Source: Neocallimastix lanati (nom. inval.)
Taxonomy: Eukaryota; Neocallimastigomycota; Neocallimastigomycetes; Neocallimastigales; Neocallimastigaceae
Direction of reading: 5' to 3'
Length of the DNA: 32,500 nt
Assembly: GCA_016946835.1 (NCBI GenBank)
Contig: JACVTC010000180.1
Coordinates: 62,501-95,000, forward strand
This document shows, one piece after another, positions 12,220 to 22,727 of this stretch. How positions within the stretch are numbered: the first letter of the stretch is position 1; each line of letters begins with the position of its first letter. The translations under genes were made by a program, and so were the position numbers. The notes beneath the pieces were generated by a model, which was not told the DNA's origin, did no database searches, and was given only the letters and a program-made list of their open reading frames with translations.

Positions 12220-12486
12220 ACTTCCTTTATGATACAAATACAAGTATTTTTCATATGTTTATGAAACTGTACTGCCTCAGATTTATGTTTAAGTAAATAA
12301 ACCCAATATTTTCTATTGTAGTCATCGATAAACGTTATATAATATTTATATTCACTAAATAATGGCGCAGATTTATGTAGTTCAACGATATCAGTATGTA
12401 CGATTTGTAATGATAATATACTTTTGTTGTTTGCTTCATTCGATAAGTAATAAGTTTTATCTTTAATAGTAATCTTCTTAAATAGT
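12220..12486 (-). pseudogene. Copia-type integrase core fragment
   Basis: The open minus-strand segment includes KTYYLSNEANNKS, then IVHTDIVELHK with the first catalytic Asp at 12392-12390, then YKYYITFIDDYNRKYWVYLL and KSEAVQFHKHM. The expected second catalytic motif (RSDNGGEF type) should follow at the end of this segment, but the sequence there reads EVRSRKF and then stops, so it is lost or frameshifted. The family normally reads HxDxxGP at the first motif; this copy reads HTDIVEL. It encodes no functional integrase. Confidence 0.85.
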
Positions 12487-12850
12487 TTTTTTTTTTTTTT
12501 TATTTTTTTTTTCTTTGAAAATTCTATAGTATTATATTATAGTTATATAATTATTAGTTTTTAAAGAGTGATCTTATTATTTTAAAAATCATTTATTATA
12601 TGTATAAACTTATTATAAAAATTTAATATAATAATATAATATAATGTTATATAATAAAAAACCTTTTTTTTTTTTTTTAATTAAAAATGATTCGTATATA
12701 TTTATATAAATATCATTTTCTTATAGTAAATTAATTTAAAAACAAGCCATTGATCATTTATGATTTGTATTGTTAGTACCTTAATAATAAAAAATAATAA
12801 TAATAATAATAAAAATTAAACAATAATCATAACAATAATAATCATAATAA
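12487..12850. other. AT-rich spacer, no gene seen
   Basis: T-rich and TA-rich sequence between the copia relic and the asparagine-type repeat zone. It includes mixed AAT/AAC triplets from about 12790 onward. No coding signal other than those triplets is visible. Confidence 0.5.
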
Positions 12851-13096
12851 CATAATAACAGCGATAGCAACAACAATAATAATAATTATAATAACAACAA
12901 AAACAGAAACAGTTGCAACTCAATAATATTTATAATAACCGTAATAGCAACAATGAATTATAATAACTGCAATAGTAACAACAACAATAATTTTAACAAT
13001 AACCACTATCACTATCTATACAACAGAAGAAATATTATATCAAATAAAAAAAGACTGTCCAGTAATAACATTCAAAACTCAAAGAAATCAGGCTAA
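12851..13096 (+). pseudogene. Asparagine-rich open frame without a good start (ORF relic)
   Basis: The frame from 12851 to the TAA at 13094-13096 is open for 81 codons. It is dominated by AAC/AAT (Asn) with Ser, Tyr, Arg and Lys mixed in. The only internal ATG is at 12953, giving 47 residues. The second half reads less repetitively (FNNNHYHYLYNRRN, then KKRLSSNNIQNSKKSG). Mixed AAC/AAT codons and the use of AGC, TGC and CAC differ from a pure AAT microsatellite and are typical of Asn-rich Dictyostelium proteins. A second Asn-type run with REKYNENF follows at about 13126-13175. It could be a relic of a host gene or of a retroelement gag. Function is unknown. Confidence 0.4.
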
Positions 13097-13354
13097 GTAA
13101 AAAGAAGATTCATACCAAAAAAAAAAATAATAATAATAATAATAGGGAGAAATATAATGAAAACTTTATTCTCTTACTTTGATAAGTAATTTTATAAAAT
13201 AATAATAATAACAACTATTAAAAGTGAATTCAATAATAATATATAAATAATAAAATCAAATAATAATTAATCCACTAGTACCTTAATTATATGAATAATA
13301 ATGGTTTCTTTGTTTATTTAATAATATTCTTTATAAATTCATATTATGTAGGGT

Positions 13355-13880
13355 ATTATTATAGAGTATTTATTAATAAATAATAAATAATAAATAATAA
13401 ATAATAAATAAAGAGTATTTATTAATAAATAATAAATAATAAATAATAATAAATAATAAATAAAAAGAGTATTTATTAATAAATAATAAATAATAAAGAG
13501 TATTTATTAATAAATAATAAATAATAAATAATAAAAAGAGTATTTATTAATAAATAATAAATAAAAAATAATAAAAAGTATTTATTAATAAATAATAAAT
13601 AATAAAGAGTATTTATTAATAAATAATAAATAATAAAAAGAGTATTTATTAATAAATAATAAATAATAAAAAGAGTATTTATTAATAAATAATAAATAAT
13701 AAATAATAAATAATAAAAAGTATTTATTAATAAATAATAAATAATAAATAATAAATAATAAAAAGTATTTATTAATAAATAATAAATAATAAAGAGTATT
13801 TATTAATAAATAATAAATAATAAATAATAAATAATAAATAATAAAAAGTATTTATTAATAAATAATAAATAATAAAAATT
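13355..13880. repeat. Palindrome-cored minisatellite, about 13 units
   Basis: About 13 copies of GTATTTATTAATAAATA, each followed by a variable number of ATAA/TAATAAA units, at irregular spacing of about 29-57 bp. The core TATTTATTAATAAATA is a perfect 16-bp palindrome. The array decays at its right edge into AAATTTATTAATATTAATAAAT. Confidence 0.9.
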
Positions 13881-15182
13881 TATTAATATTAATAAATTAT
13901 AAAACTTTTAAAGATAAAAAATTTGAATTAATAGTTCATAATCATTATAAACTGTTAATTCAAATATTATTTTAGTTTATTTAAATCAAGATTATTTCCC
14001 TAGAAATGAAATGTTAAATTACATATGATCAATGAAATAAACCTTTTCATCATATTTAATTTTAACTTTATCATTTTTTTAATAGAATATGTTTTTAATG
14101 AAAAAAACTTTTTTTATTTAATAGAATATATTGTTTATGAAAAAAAAAAAAATTAAAAAAGTCTAATATAATAAAATAAAATAATAAAAAAAAGATTATA
14201 TAATATATACACATCTTTCGGGTTCTTTTCTAATAAAAAGTATTATTTAAACTATATATATGAAAAAGAAAGTAAATATTCTAGTTTATATTTTAATACT
14301 TTAATACTTTAAATAGTTTAACGATCTTTTTTTTTTATTTTTTATAATTTATTATATTCTATTTATTTATTTATTTTTTATTAAAAAAAAAAAAAAAAAA
14401 AAAAAGAATAGAAATTGAATTATCCAATATATAATAATGAATTTAAAGACATAAAATATCTTTTCAAAAGTAAAATAAAAATTGAAATAAACTGGAAAAT
14501 TAATAATTAATAAAATAGATTATCCAAATAATAAATATCTTAAGTTATAATAATAATTAATAATAATTTGTAGTATTCAAATTTACAAAATGATAATAAA
14601 TTTAATAAAACTAATTATAATTAATTTATTAAGATAATTAAATCATAATAAAAATAATTATTATATTAAACTTCTAAAAAGGAAATTTTTTTTTAAAAAA
14701 AAAAGAACAAAATATTTTCATATGATTTTTTATTTTAATTTTTTTTAAAAAAAATTTTTTTTAATTAATCTTCAAAAAAAAAAAAAATATGAGAAAAAAA
14801 AAATTTTTTTTGTTTGTTTATTCTATATAATTTTATATAATTTTATAATATAAAATATATTAATTATAGTAAGAATTAAAAAAAAAAAGTTTTTAATGTG
14901 ACATAAAATTTAATGAATATTTTATTTAATAATCACTAAAATAGTAATATGTAATATAATAATTATAATAATTGTAACAAAAAAAAATATAAAAATATAA
15001 AAAAATATAAAAATACACCTATACTAAAGTAGAATAAAATGAAATGAAACAATCCTATAGAAGTATAGTGAATAGTTCATAATTTGTAATCATAATAATA
15101 AATTAAATAATAATTAATCTATAATATCCTAATATACTATTTAATAAATAAATACTTAGTATATATATTAATATTAAACTTA

Positions 15183-15452
15183 AAATTATCCATTGTGATT
15201 TACCATTTTACATTTCATATAAAATATAATATATATAATAATTATTTTTATTTTTTTTTAACCTTAATTTAATATATATTATTAATTTGTTTTAATGTAT
15301 TTTTTTTACTCCATAAAAAATTATCCATTGTGATTTACCATTTTACATTTCATATAAAATATAATATATATAATAATTATTTTTATTTTTTTTTAACCTT
15401 AATTTAATATATATTATTAATTTGTTTTAATGTATTTTTTTTACTCCATAAA
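15183..15452. repeat. Perfect 135-bp tandem duplication
   Basis: The sequence starting AAATTATCCATTGTGATTTA and ending TTTTTACTCCATAAA occurs twice head to tail with a period of 135 bp. I saw no mismatch between the copies, including the internal T runs, so the event is recent or the copies have been converted. Confidence 0.85.
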
Positions 15453-15630
15453 GTTTGATCATTCTCATTGTCATCAATTCATTGTAAATTATACTCAATA
15501 TTTATTATATATTAATCATTAATGAATGAATAAATTTTTCAATTTATCAATTTTAAACAATAATTATTTATGAATAATTATCGAGCAATAAATAAGTCAA
15601 ACTAAAGACAAAAAACAAAAAACAAACAAA

Positions 15631-15663
<33 letters not shown>

Positions 15664-16099
15664 ATAAATATATTTTATTTAAATTATAATTTATTTAAAG
15701 AAAAAAATATAAAATATGAAATATATATTTTATGACCTGAGAAAAAAAATACAACATGAAAAACACGATAAAATTTTTTTTTAAACAAATTAATTACTAT
15801 GAATTAAATCATATTATAATTAATGCAATTAAATAATTATAATATAAAAAACCTTTTCATGATATTTTATTTTATGCATAATATAAATTAGCGTTATAAA
15901 AAAAAAATTATTGAATACTATTAAATTATTAAAAATTGAAAGACTGAAAGATATTAAAAAAAATATATAATCTAAATATTATCATAGTATAGAAATATTA
16001 TTAATGGAACCTGAAATTCTTTAATATCATTATTATTTTCCAATTAAAATTAAATCTATTAAATTACTATATTCTCATTTCTTAATTTCTTTTCATTAG

Positions 16100-16140
<41 letters not shown>

Positions 16141-19100
16141 TTATTTTAATATTTTTTGTTATATCAATTAATAAAATTATAAAGGTAAATTTCACCACAG
16201 TTAAAATTAATTTTACCTTTTTATTTTTAAATATATTTTTAATTAGGAATTTTTTTAATTATAGTTTAATTTTTTATTAATATATTATTAATAAAATTAA
16301 AGTATTCTAATTAATTTTGAAATATATTACAATACATTATAATATATGATCATTTTAAATTATAAAATTTGCAAAACTAATAAAATATAAAAATTCATAT
16401 TATTTATTTATTTTATTTTTTTCTTCAAAACAGTAGAATAGATTTAGAACATTTTTTGACTATAGTTTATTTAATTCATATGAATTATAAATCCGATGTT
16501 AAGCATTTTTTTTAAATATTTATAAAATAATACTTTTTAAATGTTCTAACAATTTGAGTTATTATTTTTAATTATTAATAATAATATTTTTGAAAGCTAT
16601 TAATATTTAATTCTTTCCTATATTATTATGTTATTTTATTAATTTATTAATTTACAATATTTAAATCAAATATTATTTTTTTTATTTAATTATTTCATTA
16701 TTTAATATTTAAATGTTTTAATAGTTTTATTTATATTTAATTTTTTATTAAAAAGACAAAAAAAAATTTTAAAAATATATAATTATATTTCAATATATTA
16801 CAATGCAATATATTTAATTTCATGATATTTATTATTATAATGTTCTATTAAATATTGAAATATATATATAGTTTTATTTTTATAGATATTAAACTTTATT
16901 TATAATAATTTCGAATGCCAAGTTCATTAGTAAAACTCAATCAGAATATTCCAAATTAAGCTTTAAATTTTATTTTGAGATATTTTTTTTTTCAATTTTA
17001 AATATATATTTATTTAGATTATACATATTGCATATTTTAGAATAGTGCTAAGTTTTAATGCAAATTGATTATAGTAAGCTGTCAAATTTTTTTTTGCATT
17101 ATATAAATTATATAAATTATTTATTTATTATAAATTTTTTTTTATTTTAAAGATAAAAATTATGTTAATAGCTATTTCATTTTAGGATTAATAAATTATA
17201 TAAATTTTATATTTTTGTTATTCATATAATAAATAATAAATAAATAATAAATAATAAATATATAAACTAATATTTATTTATTTATTATTTATTCACTAAA
17301 AGGAAACAGACCAAAAAAAAAAAAAAGAATTAATTTCCAAATATTCTCTATTTAATGATTATTTTATTGTTTAAAAAATAATTATTAAATTAAATTATTA
17401 AAATGTAAATTTCAATTATTAAAAATTGATTAAACTAATTAAATATTATTTCTTATTTCATTACTATTATTGTTATTCTGTTTATTATTTTTTTTTTTAT
17501 AATATTTATTTAGTTTTTTAGTTTGATCCTTTTTTCAGTGGATAAATGGATATTATAAAATTGTTAAATTATTACTTTTTTATGATATACCTATTTGTAT
17601 ATTATTAATTCTTATTTATTTATTATTCAATTATTTATTTTTTATTTCTTGTTTATTTTTTGTTTCTTATTTAATTATTTGTTTATTATTCAATTATAAA
17701 TTATTTAGTTATTATTTATTATTTATTATTTATTATCGTGATTATCATTATTATTATTTCTTATTTCTTATTTCTAATATGTATTACAAATTATAGTATA
17801 TAAGTTGAAATTTTTATATAATCTAATTTTAAAAATATTTTAAAATATTTATATATATTATAATCTATTATAATATATGAATGTATATATTAATATAAAT
17901 ATGTTCCTATTTTTTATATATAATTTATATTAAATAAATAAAAAAAAAATAAAAACGATTGTAAAATGGACTGTAATTCATAGATAAAATAGTTAACATA
18001 TTAATAATAAATTTAATGTAATATTAAAAAAAATTTATATTTTTATTTTATGAGAAATATCAGAAATATTTAATTATTTATTTGTTATATATTATTAATA
18101 TTATATAATATATATATCAATAGAAAATAAAATTGCTTATATTTAATATACTATAAATTATAAATTAAAACAAATATTTATATATATAAATAGTATTTTA
18201 TATTTATAATACTATATATTCTATTCAAATTAACCATTACAATTTCTAAATACTGTTTATTTTTAAATTAATATATTTATATATAATATACTATAATATA
18301 TTATTAATTTTAATAGAATATGAATTTTTTTTTATATATTATTTGTTTCTTTTTGAAGTATTTTATATAATATATTATGAATATAATATAAAATATATTT
18401 TTATATATAATACTATTAAATTAAAAAATATAAATTATTATTAATAAAGTTATTTAATATTCAATATTTTTCTTTTTTCTTTTTTTAAAAAAATTTTCAA
18501 ACATAATAAACTGGTTAACTTTATTATTTATAATTAATTAAATTTATTATATAATCTATATAAACTAAATAATAAAATAAAGTTTTAAATATTAAAAAAT
18601 GGAAATAGGGTGATTTAGAGAGTATTAATAAATAGAGAGAAAAACATTAATTATAAATTAATAATAATTAAATAATAAATTTATAAATCATTATAATAAT
18701 AAAATAATCAATAATAATTTTTGTATATATATATTTTATTTATTTTGTTTTATTTGTTATATTAAATCAAAATTTATATGAATTTCTATATATATTACAT
18801 ATATTCAAATATAAATATTTTAATATTAACTTCCCATTGAGTTAATTTTAATTTATTTTTTTTAATTTTTTTATTAAGTAGATTTTACAAATAATATAAA
18901 TATTACCATACTTTTCTTTTTGATTTAATAATTCTGTTTTTTTTTTTTTTTTTTTTTTTTTTTTTCTTCTTCTCTTTTATTATTATTATTATTATAATAA
19001 TAATAATTATTATTATTTTTAAAAAAATAAAAAACTTGAATTTAAAAAGAATAATAATAATAAATATCAAAGAAGTAATTATTGAATGAAGTATTTTGTA

Positions 19101-20087
19101 TAATTTTATTATTTATATTAATCTTTGAATATTAAATTATATAAAATAAATTCAGTAGATTAAAATTTAATATAGTTTATTAATATAAAAAAGATTTTTT
19201 TTTTTTTTTCTTGAACAATAAAAAAATATTAATAATATTCATATTGTTAAAAATAACGTTTAATATATATATATACATATATAGAATTCATTTTTTTTTA
19301 TTTATTAAATATTTAAAGTAGTTCCGCAGTTAATCAGTATTAAAGTTATATTTATAGATAACAAAATAATAAACAATAAATATAAAGTATCAAATAAATA
19401 ATAAAATAAGTAATCAATAAATAAAAGGTTTTACATATAATACTAAAGGAATAAAATTGAATTAAAAAAAAAAAAAAAAAAAAAAACGAATTCACTTATT
19501 TAATATTAACGAATTTATCATAGAAATTTATTGAAAATTTAAATTTATTATTTATATCCTCACTTAAATATATAATTATTAAAATTAAAAATAATTTATA
19601 AAGTTAGGATTGATATTCAAGAACATGGAGTTTAAGATGTCTTCAATAAATTAAAAAAAAATTATATAATTCATAATAATACGAAAGCTCAATTTATTTA
19701 TAGATAAATTATCAATTTTTATTTAATAAATTTTAATATTAGATTTTTTTAATTTGGATTTTTTTTTTTTTTAAAAAAAAATAAAATTATTATATATATA
19801 AAACATGGTAATAATATAACGAAATTGAAAAAGGTAAAGATGGAATTAACTAATAAATATTCTAATAATTTATTAAATATATTAAATCAAACTTTTCTAA
19901 TATTTTATTTCCAATATAAATAATTAAATTTTATTTTTTTATTTTTTTTAAAAAAAAAATAGCAATATAAATTCTGTATCATAAAATAACATATCATATA
20001 TATATTTTTTCAAGGATTTTTTTTTTTTTCAATAAATTCCTTTACCGTCATATCAATTGTTAAAAAATCATACTTTATTTTATTTTA

Positions 20088-20175
20088 TTTTTTTTTTTTT
20101 TTTTTTACGGAAGTTTTCATTTGAAAACCTAAAACATTAAATATATTATATATGATATAATATATATATATTTTC
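20088..20175 (+). promoter_or_regulatory. Possible sirtuin core promoter (oligo-T plus TA-rich element)
   Basis: A T run of about 19 nt (20088-20106) and a TATATATATA stretch (about 20160-20170) lie within 125 bp of the start codon. Dictyostelium promoters typically combine a TATA-like box with an oligo-T tract near the start. Similar sequence is common across this window, so the call is weak. Confidence 0.25.
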
Positions 20176-20210
20176 AATATTTATAACGATAATACCATAA
20201 AATTGTAATA

Positions 20211-21995
20211 ATGAGTAGCGTTAAACCAAATATAAAAGTATTTTTTTTGTTTGGAGCATGCATTTTACTAGCAAAATATCATTCAAATAATCCTAGTAAT
20301 TTCTTCTCAAATATAAAAAATATTAAAAATATCAATATTGATTTGATACAAGATTATTATAAAAATCCACCAATAGAGAGTCTTGAAATTATTACAAACT
20401 TAATAGAAAAAATTATTGTAAAATTTCCTTCAAGAAAAGCTATATTATATGGATTATTATCTTTCTTTTTTATTTTAAGCTATTTTCAATATTTTGTTAT
20501 CTTTTTAGATATATCTAAAGAGAAAATGCTTCAAATTTTCCCATTTAATCGATTGAATGATGAAAATTTAGATCTCTCACTGAAAAGAATAATTGAATCT
20601 TTAAAGTTCATTACTCATCGTCAAAAATTATTAAATTCACTATCGAATTCAGATATTAAATGGATAAATACAATTAGAACCTATAATACCAAAATAAATC
20701 AAGAAAAAGCTATATGTAATATTGCTAAATACATAAAAGAACATCATTGTAAAAATATTATCGTTCTTAGTGGCGCAGGTATCTCTACCAATGCAAATAT
20801 ACCTGATTTTAGAACCCCTGGTACTGGTTTATACAGTCGTTTATCAAAATATAATTTACCTACTCCACAATCTATATTTGATATTGCATACTATAGACAT
20901 AATCCAAATCCATTTTGTCATATTGCAAAAGAACACTACACAAAGGATTATAAGTAAGTTTTATTTTTCTTTTATTATTATTAATTTTTATTATTTTTAT
21001 TATTTAAAATTAAAATATATATATGTTATAGATTTATAAAAATATTTTTATGAAGTTTACAATGAAATTAAAAATTGAAAATATTATTATTTTTATTTTT
21101 ATTATTATAATTTTTATACTAATAAAATGTTAAAATTATATAAATATAATAAATAGACCTACTTTAACACATTATTTCATTCGTCTCTTAGCAGATCATG
21201 GTTTACTATTAAGAAATTTCACCCAAAATATAGATGGTTTAGAAGAAAAAGCAGGTCTTTCCGATGAATACATTATACATGCTCACGGTACATATAAAAC
21301 AGCACATTGTGTTGGTAATAAATTAAACCGTGGCTGTGGAAAAGAATATTCACAGAAATGGTTTAAAGATAAAATGGAAAAAATGAAAAAACCTATTTGT
21401 TCAGAATGCCGAGGCTATGTTAAACCAGATATAGTATTTTTTGGTGAAGAATTACCAATTTCTTTTTGGTTAAATTTACAAAAGGATCTACCGAAATGTG
21501 ATTTAATGATTATCATGGGTACCTCCTTACAAGTAAGTTAATCTAATATGTATAAAAAATAATTTAAAAATAGAATTAAAATAATAATAATAATGATAAT
21601 AATAATAAATATATAGTTAAAGAATTAGTTAAGTAAATTGAAAACCAATTGAATGATATAATTGAAAGATATAATTAAAAAGAAAAAAATTATTATTAAT
21701 AAAAAGAAAAAAAAATTATTATATTAATAAATATTATTTATTATTATAAATATTGTTGTTTAAAAAGGTTCAACCATTTGCTTCTATTCCTAACCAAATT
21801 AATCCAAATATACCTAGATTATTAATTAATAAAAATGCAGTTGGTCCTTTTAGGGAATTTGATATATTACCACGAAAGAATCAAAGTAGAGATTATGCAT
21901 ATTTGGGTAATTGTGATGAAGGATGTTTAGAGTTAGCAAAAGCATTAGGTTTAGATAAAGAGCTAATGAAACTTTATGAAAATGGTCAAAAATAA
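20211..21995 (+). CDS. SIRT2-like NAD-dependent protein deacylase (sirtuin), three exons
   Basis: Splicing 20211-20953, 21157-21532 and 21768-21995 (GTAAGT donors, AG acceptors) gives 448 residues ending in TAA. The catalytic core starts near residue 180. It has GAGIS (188-192) and IPDFR (197-201) for NAD binding, QNID (271-274), catalytic His in HAHG (His291), zinc Cys299, 308, 329 and 332, KPDIVFFGE, GTSLQVQPFAS across the exon 2-3 junction, LLINK, and YLGNCDEGCLELAK near the end. The core most resembles class I sirtuins such as SIRT2. These remove acyl groups from lysine using NAD and yield nicotinamide and O-acetyl-ADP-ribose. The first about 180 residues are unlike the family and carry two hydrophobic segments (about 9-22 and 76-100), which suggests a membrane-anchored or organelle-targeted form. 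The first Cys pair has eight intervening residues against four in SIRT2; the 20-residue gap to the second pair is conserved. The family call is firm; location is inferred. Confidence 0.93.
20954..21156 (+). other. Intron 1 of the sirtuin gene
   Basis: 203 bp, very AT-rich, donor GTAAGT, acceptor TAG. It splits a Lys codon (AA|A). Joining continues the sirtuin fold as DYKPTLTHYF. Without splicing the frame stops directly at the TAA inside the donor. Confidence 0.9.
21533..21767 (+). other. Intron 2 of the sirtuin gene
   Basis: 235 bp, AT-rich, donor GTAAGT, acceptor AAG, between codons. Joining restores the conserved GTSLQVQPFAS motif exactly, which supports both splice sites. Confidence 0.92.
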
Positions 21996-22005
21996 TTCAT
22001 TTATG

Positions 22006-22021
22006 AATAAAGTCTAATAAA
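22006..22021 (+). terminator. Polyadenylation signals of the sirtuin gene
   Basis: Two AATAAA motifs (22006-22011 and 22016-22021) lie 11-26 bp after the stop codon. Spacing and sequence fit a eukaryotic poly(A) signal, though AATAAA is not rare in this AT-rich DNA. Confidence 0.45.
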
Positions 22022-22509
22022 TATATATATATAATTTTTTTTTTTTTTCTATTTATATTTTATTAATGTAAAAAGCCATAAATAAAACTATATACGCATA
22101 AATAAAACTATATACACAATTTATATATATAAATATTTATATATATAAAGAAGTTTTTTATTATTTTTTTTTTTTTTTTTAGTAAATAAATATCAATATA
22201 AACAATAAATATTATAATTATTTTTTTATATTTATTTTATTTTATTTTATTTTTTTTTTTATTTAAAAAAAAAAAAAAAAAAAAAAATTATTTATAAAAT
22301 AATACCAAAATAAAATAAAATAAAAATAAAATAAAAATAAATAAATATAAAAAAATAAAATAAAATAAATACGTAAATAAATAAATACATAAATACATAA
22401 ATAAATAAATAAATAAATAAATAATTAATTAATTAATTAATTAATTAATTGATAAATTAATTAAAAAGAAATAAAAATAAATCATTAATAATAAAAAACT
22501 AGATTAAAT

Positions 22510-22511
<2 letters not shown>
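22022..22511. other. AT-rich repeats (AAAT/AATT microsatellites), no gene seen
   Basis: Homopolymers and tetranucleotide arrays: AAATA-type repeats at about 22310-22430 and AATT repeats at about 22424-22450. No coding signal. Confidence 0.6.

Positions 22512-22553
<42 letters not shown>
22512..22553 (-). other. Poly(A) of 42 nt (minus strand) next to the GC-richer island
   Basis: A 42-T run on the plus strand is a 42-nt poly(A) on the minus strand. It begins 24 nt beyond the stop of the minus-strand open frame in the adjacent island, which is consistent with a retroposed transcript. A simple homopolymer is the alternative. Confidence 0.45.
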
Positions 22554-22558
<5 letters not shown>

Positions 22559-22715
22559 AAATAAAAAGATGAAGACATTATTGATTTAAATTTAATGGGA
22601 TGTTTTGTTTAAGAACCAAATCATTTCTGGTGATTCTAAAACACCAGGTGCGATCTGCGACTCTCTTTACAGAAATTTTGCCTATGACTAGTAATCGACA
22701 AGGGTTGCTTATTCC

Positions 22716-22727
22716 GATGGTATAAGC
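22716..22727. repeat. Left copy of the LINE target-site duplication
   Basis: GATGGTATAAGC, identical to 24314-24325. The two copies bracket the truncated LINE and its poly(A) tail exactly. Confidence 0.88.

Larger units (their letters stand above)
10511..12486 (-). pseudogene. Decayed Ty1/copia-type pol (integrase, reverse transcriptase, RNase H)
   Basis: Read on the minus strand, scattered frames give copia-type pol motifs in the correct order. These are integrase with IVHTDIV and YYITFIDDYNRKYWVYLLK (12440-12220), the RT entry IPKTFEEAWKSKNEEKY (within 12000-11812), KARLVVRGFHKIKGI (within 11766-11569), DIKVTYLNANLD (11576-11541), KAFYGLKQS (11498-11460), LYVYDIFIAG (11350-11320), RLIGSLLYLS (11057-11022), RNase H (11008-10844) and VDTLTK near the end (about 10590). 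The pieces lie in different frames and are broken by stops and expanded T runs, so this is a pseudogene. Gag and protease are not visible, and the segment expected between the RT end and RNase H is missing. The order INT-RT-RH is diagnostic of Ty1/copia rather than Ty3/gypsy elements. The upstream limit is approximate. Confidence 0.88.
13881..20210. other. Gene-free AT-rich stretch
   Basis: No coding frame was recognised on either strand. It contains homopolymers (for example the A run at about 15631-15661 and the T run at about 18939-18965), short TTA arrays (16104-16140) and a 135-bp tandem duplication. The last about 150 bases hold a T run and TA-rich sequence upstream of the sirtuin start. 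Confidence 0.55.

Noticed and set aside
12072-12296. Plus-strand frame of 74 codons, hydrophobic
   Set aside because: Antisense to the copia integrase region; T-rich sequence always gives Phe/Leu-rich frames.
13355-13880. CRISPR-like array
   Set aside because: Spacers are just further ATAA repeats, lengths vary, and the organism is eukaryotic; this is a minisatellite.
20770-21039. Alternative plus-strand frame of 89 codons overlapping sirtuin exon 1
   Set aside because: Out of frame with the conserved sirtuin motifs and running into intron 1.
22555-22727. tRNA gene as a possible LINE target
   Set aside because: The GC-richer flank has no A or B box and no cloverleaf that I could fold; no CCA-adjacent acceptor stem.
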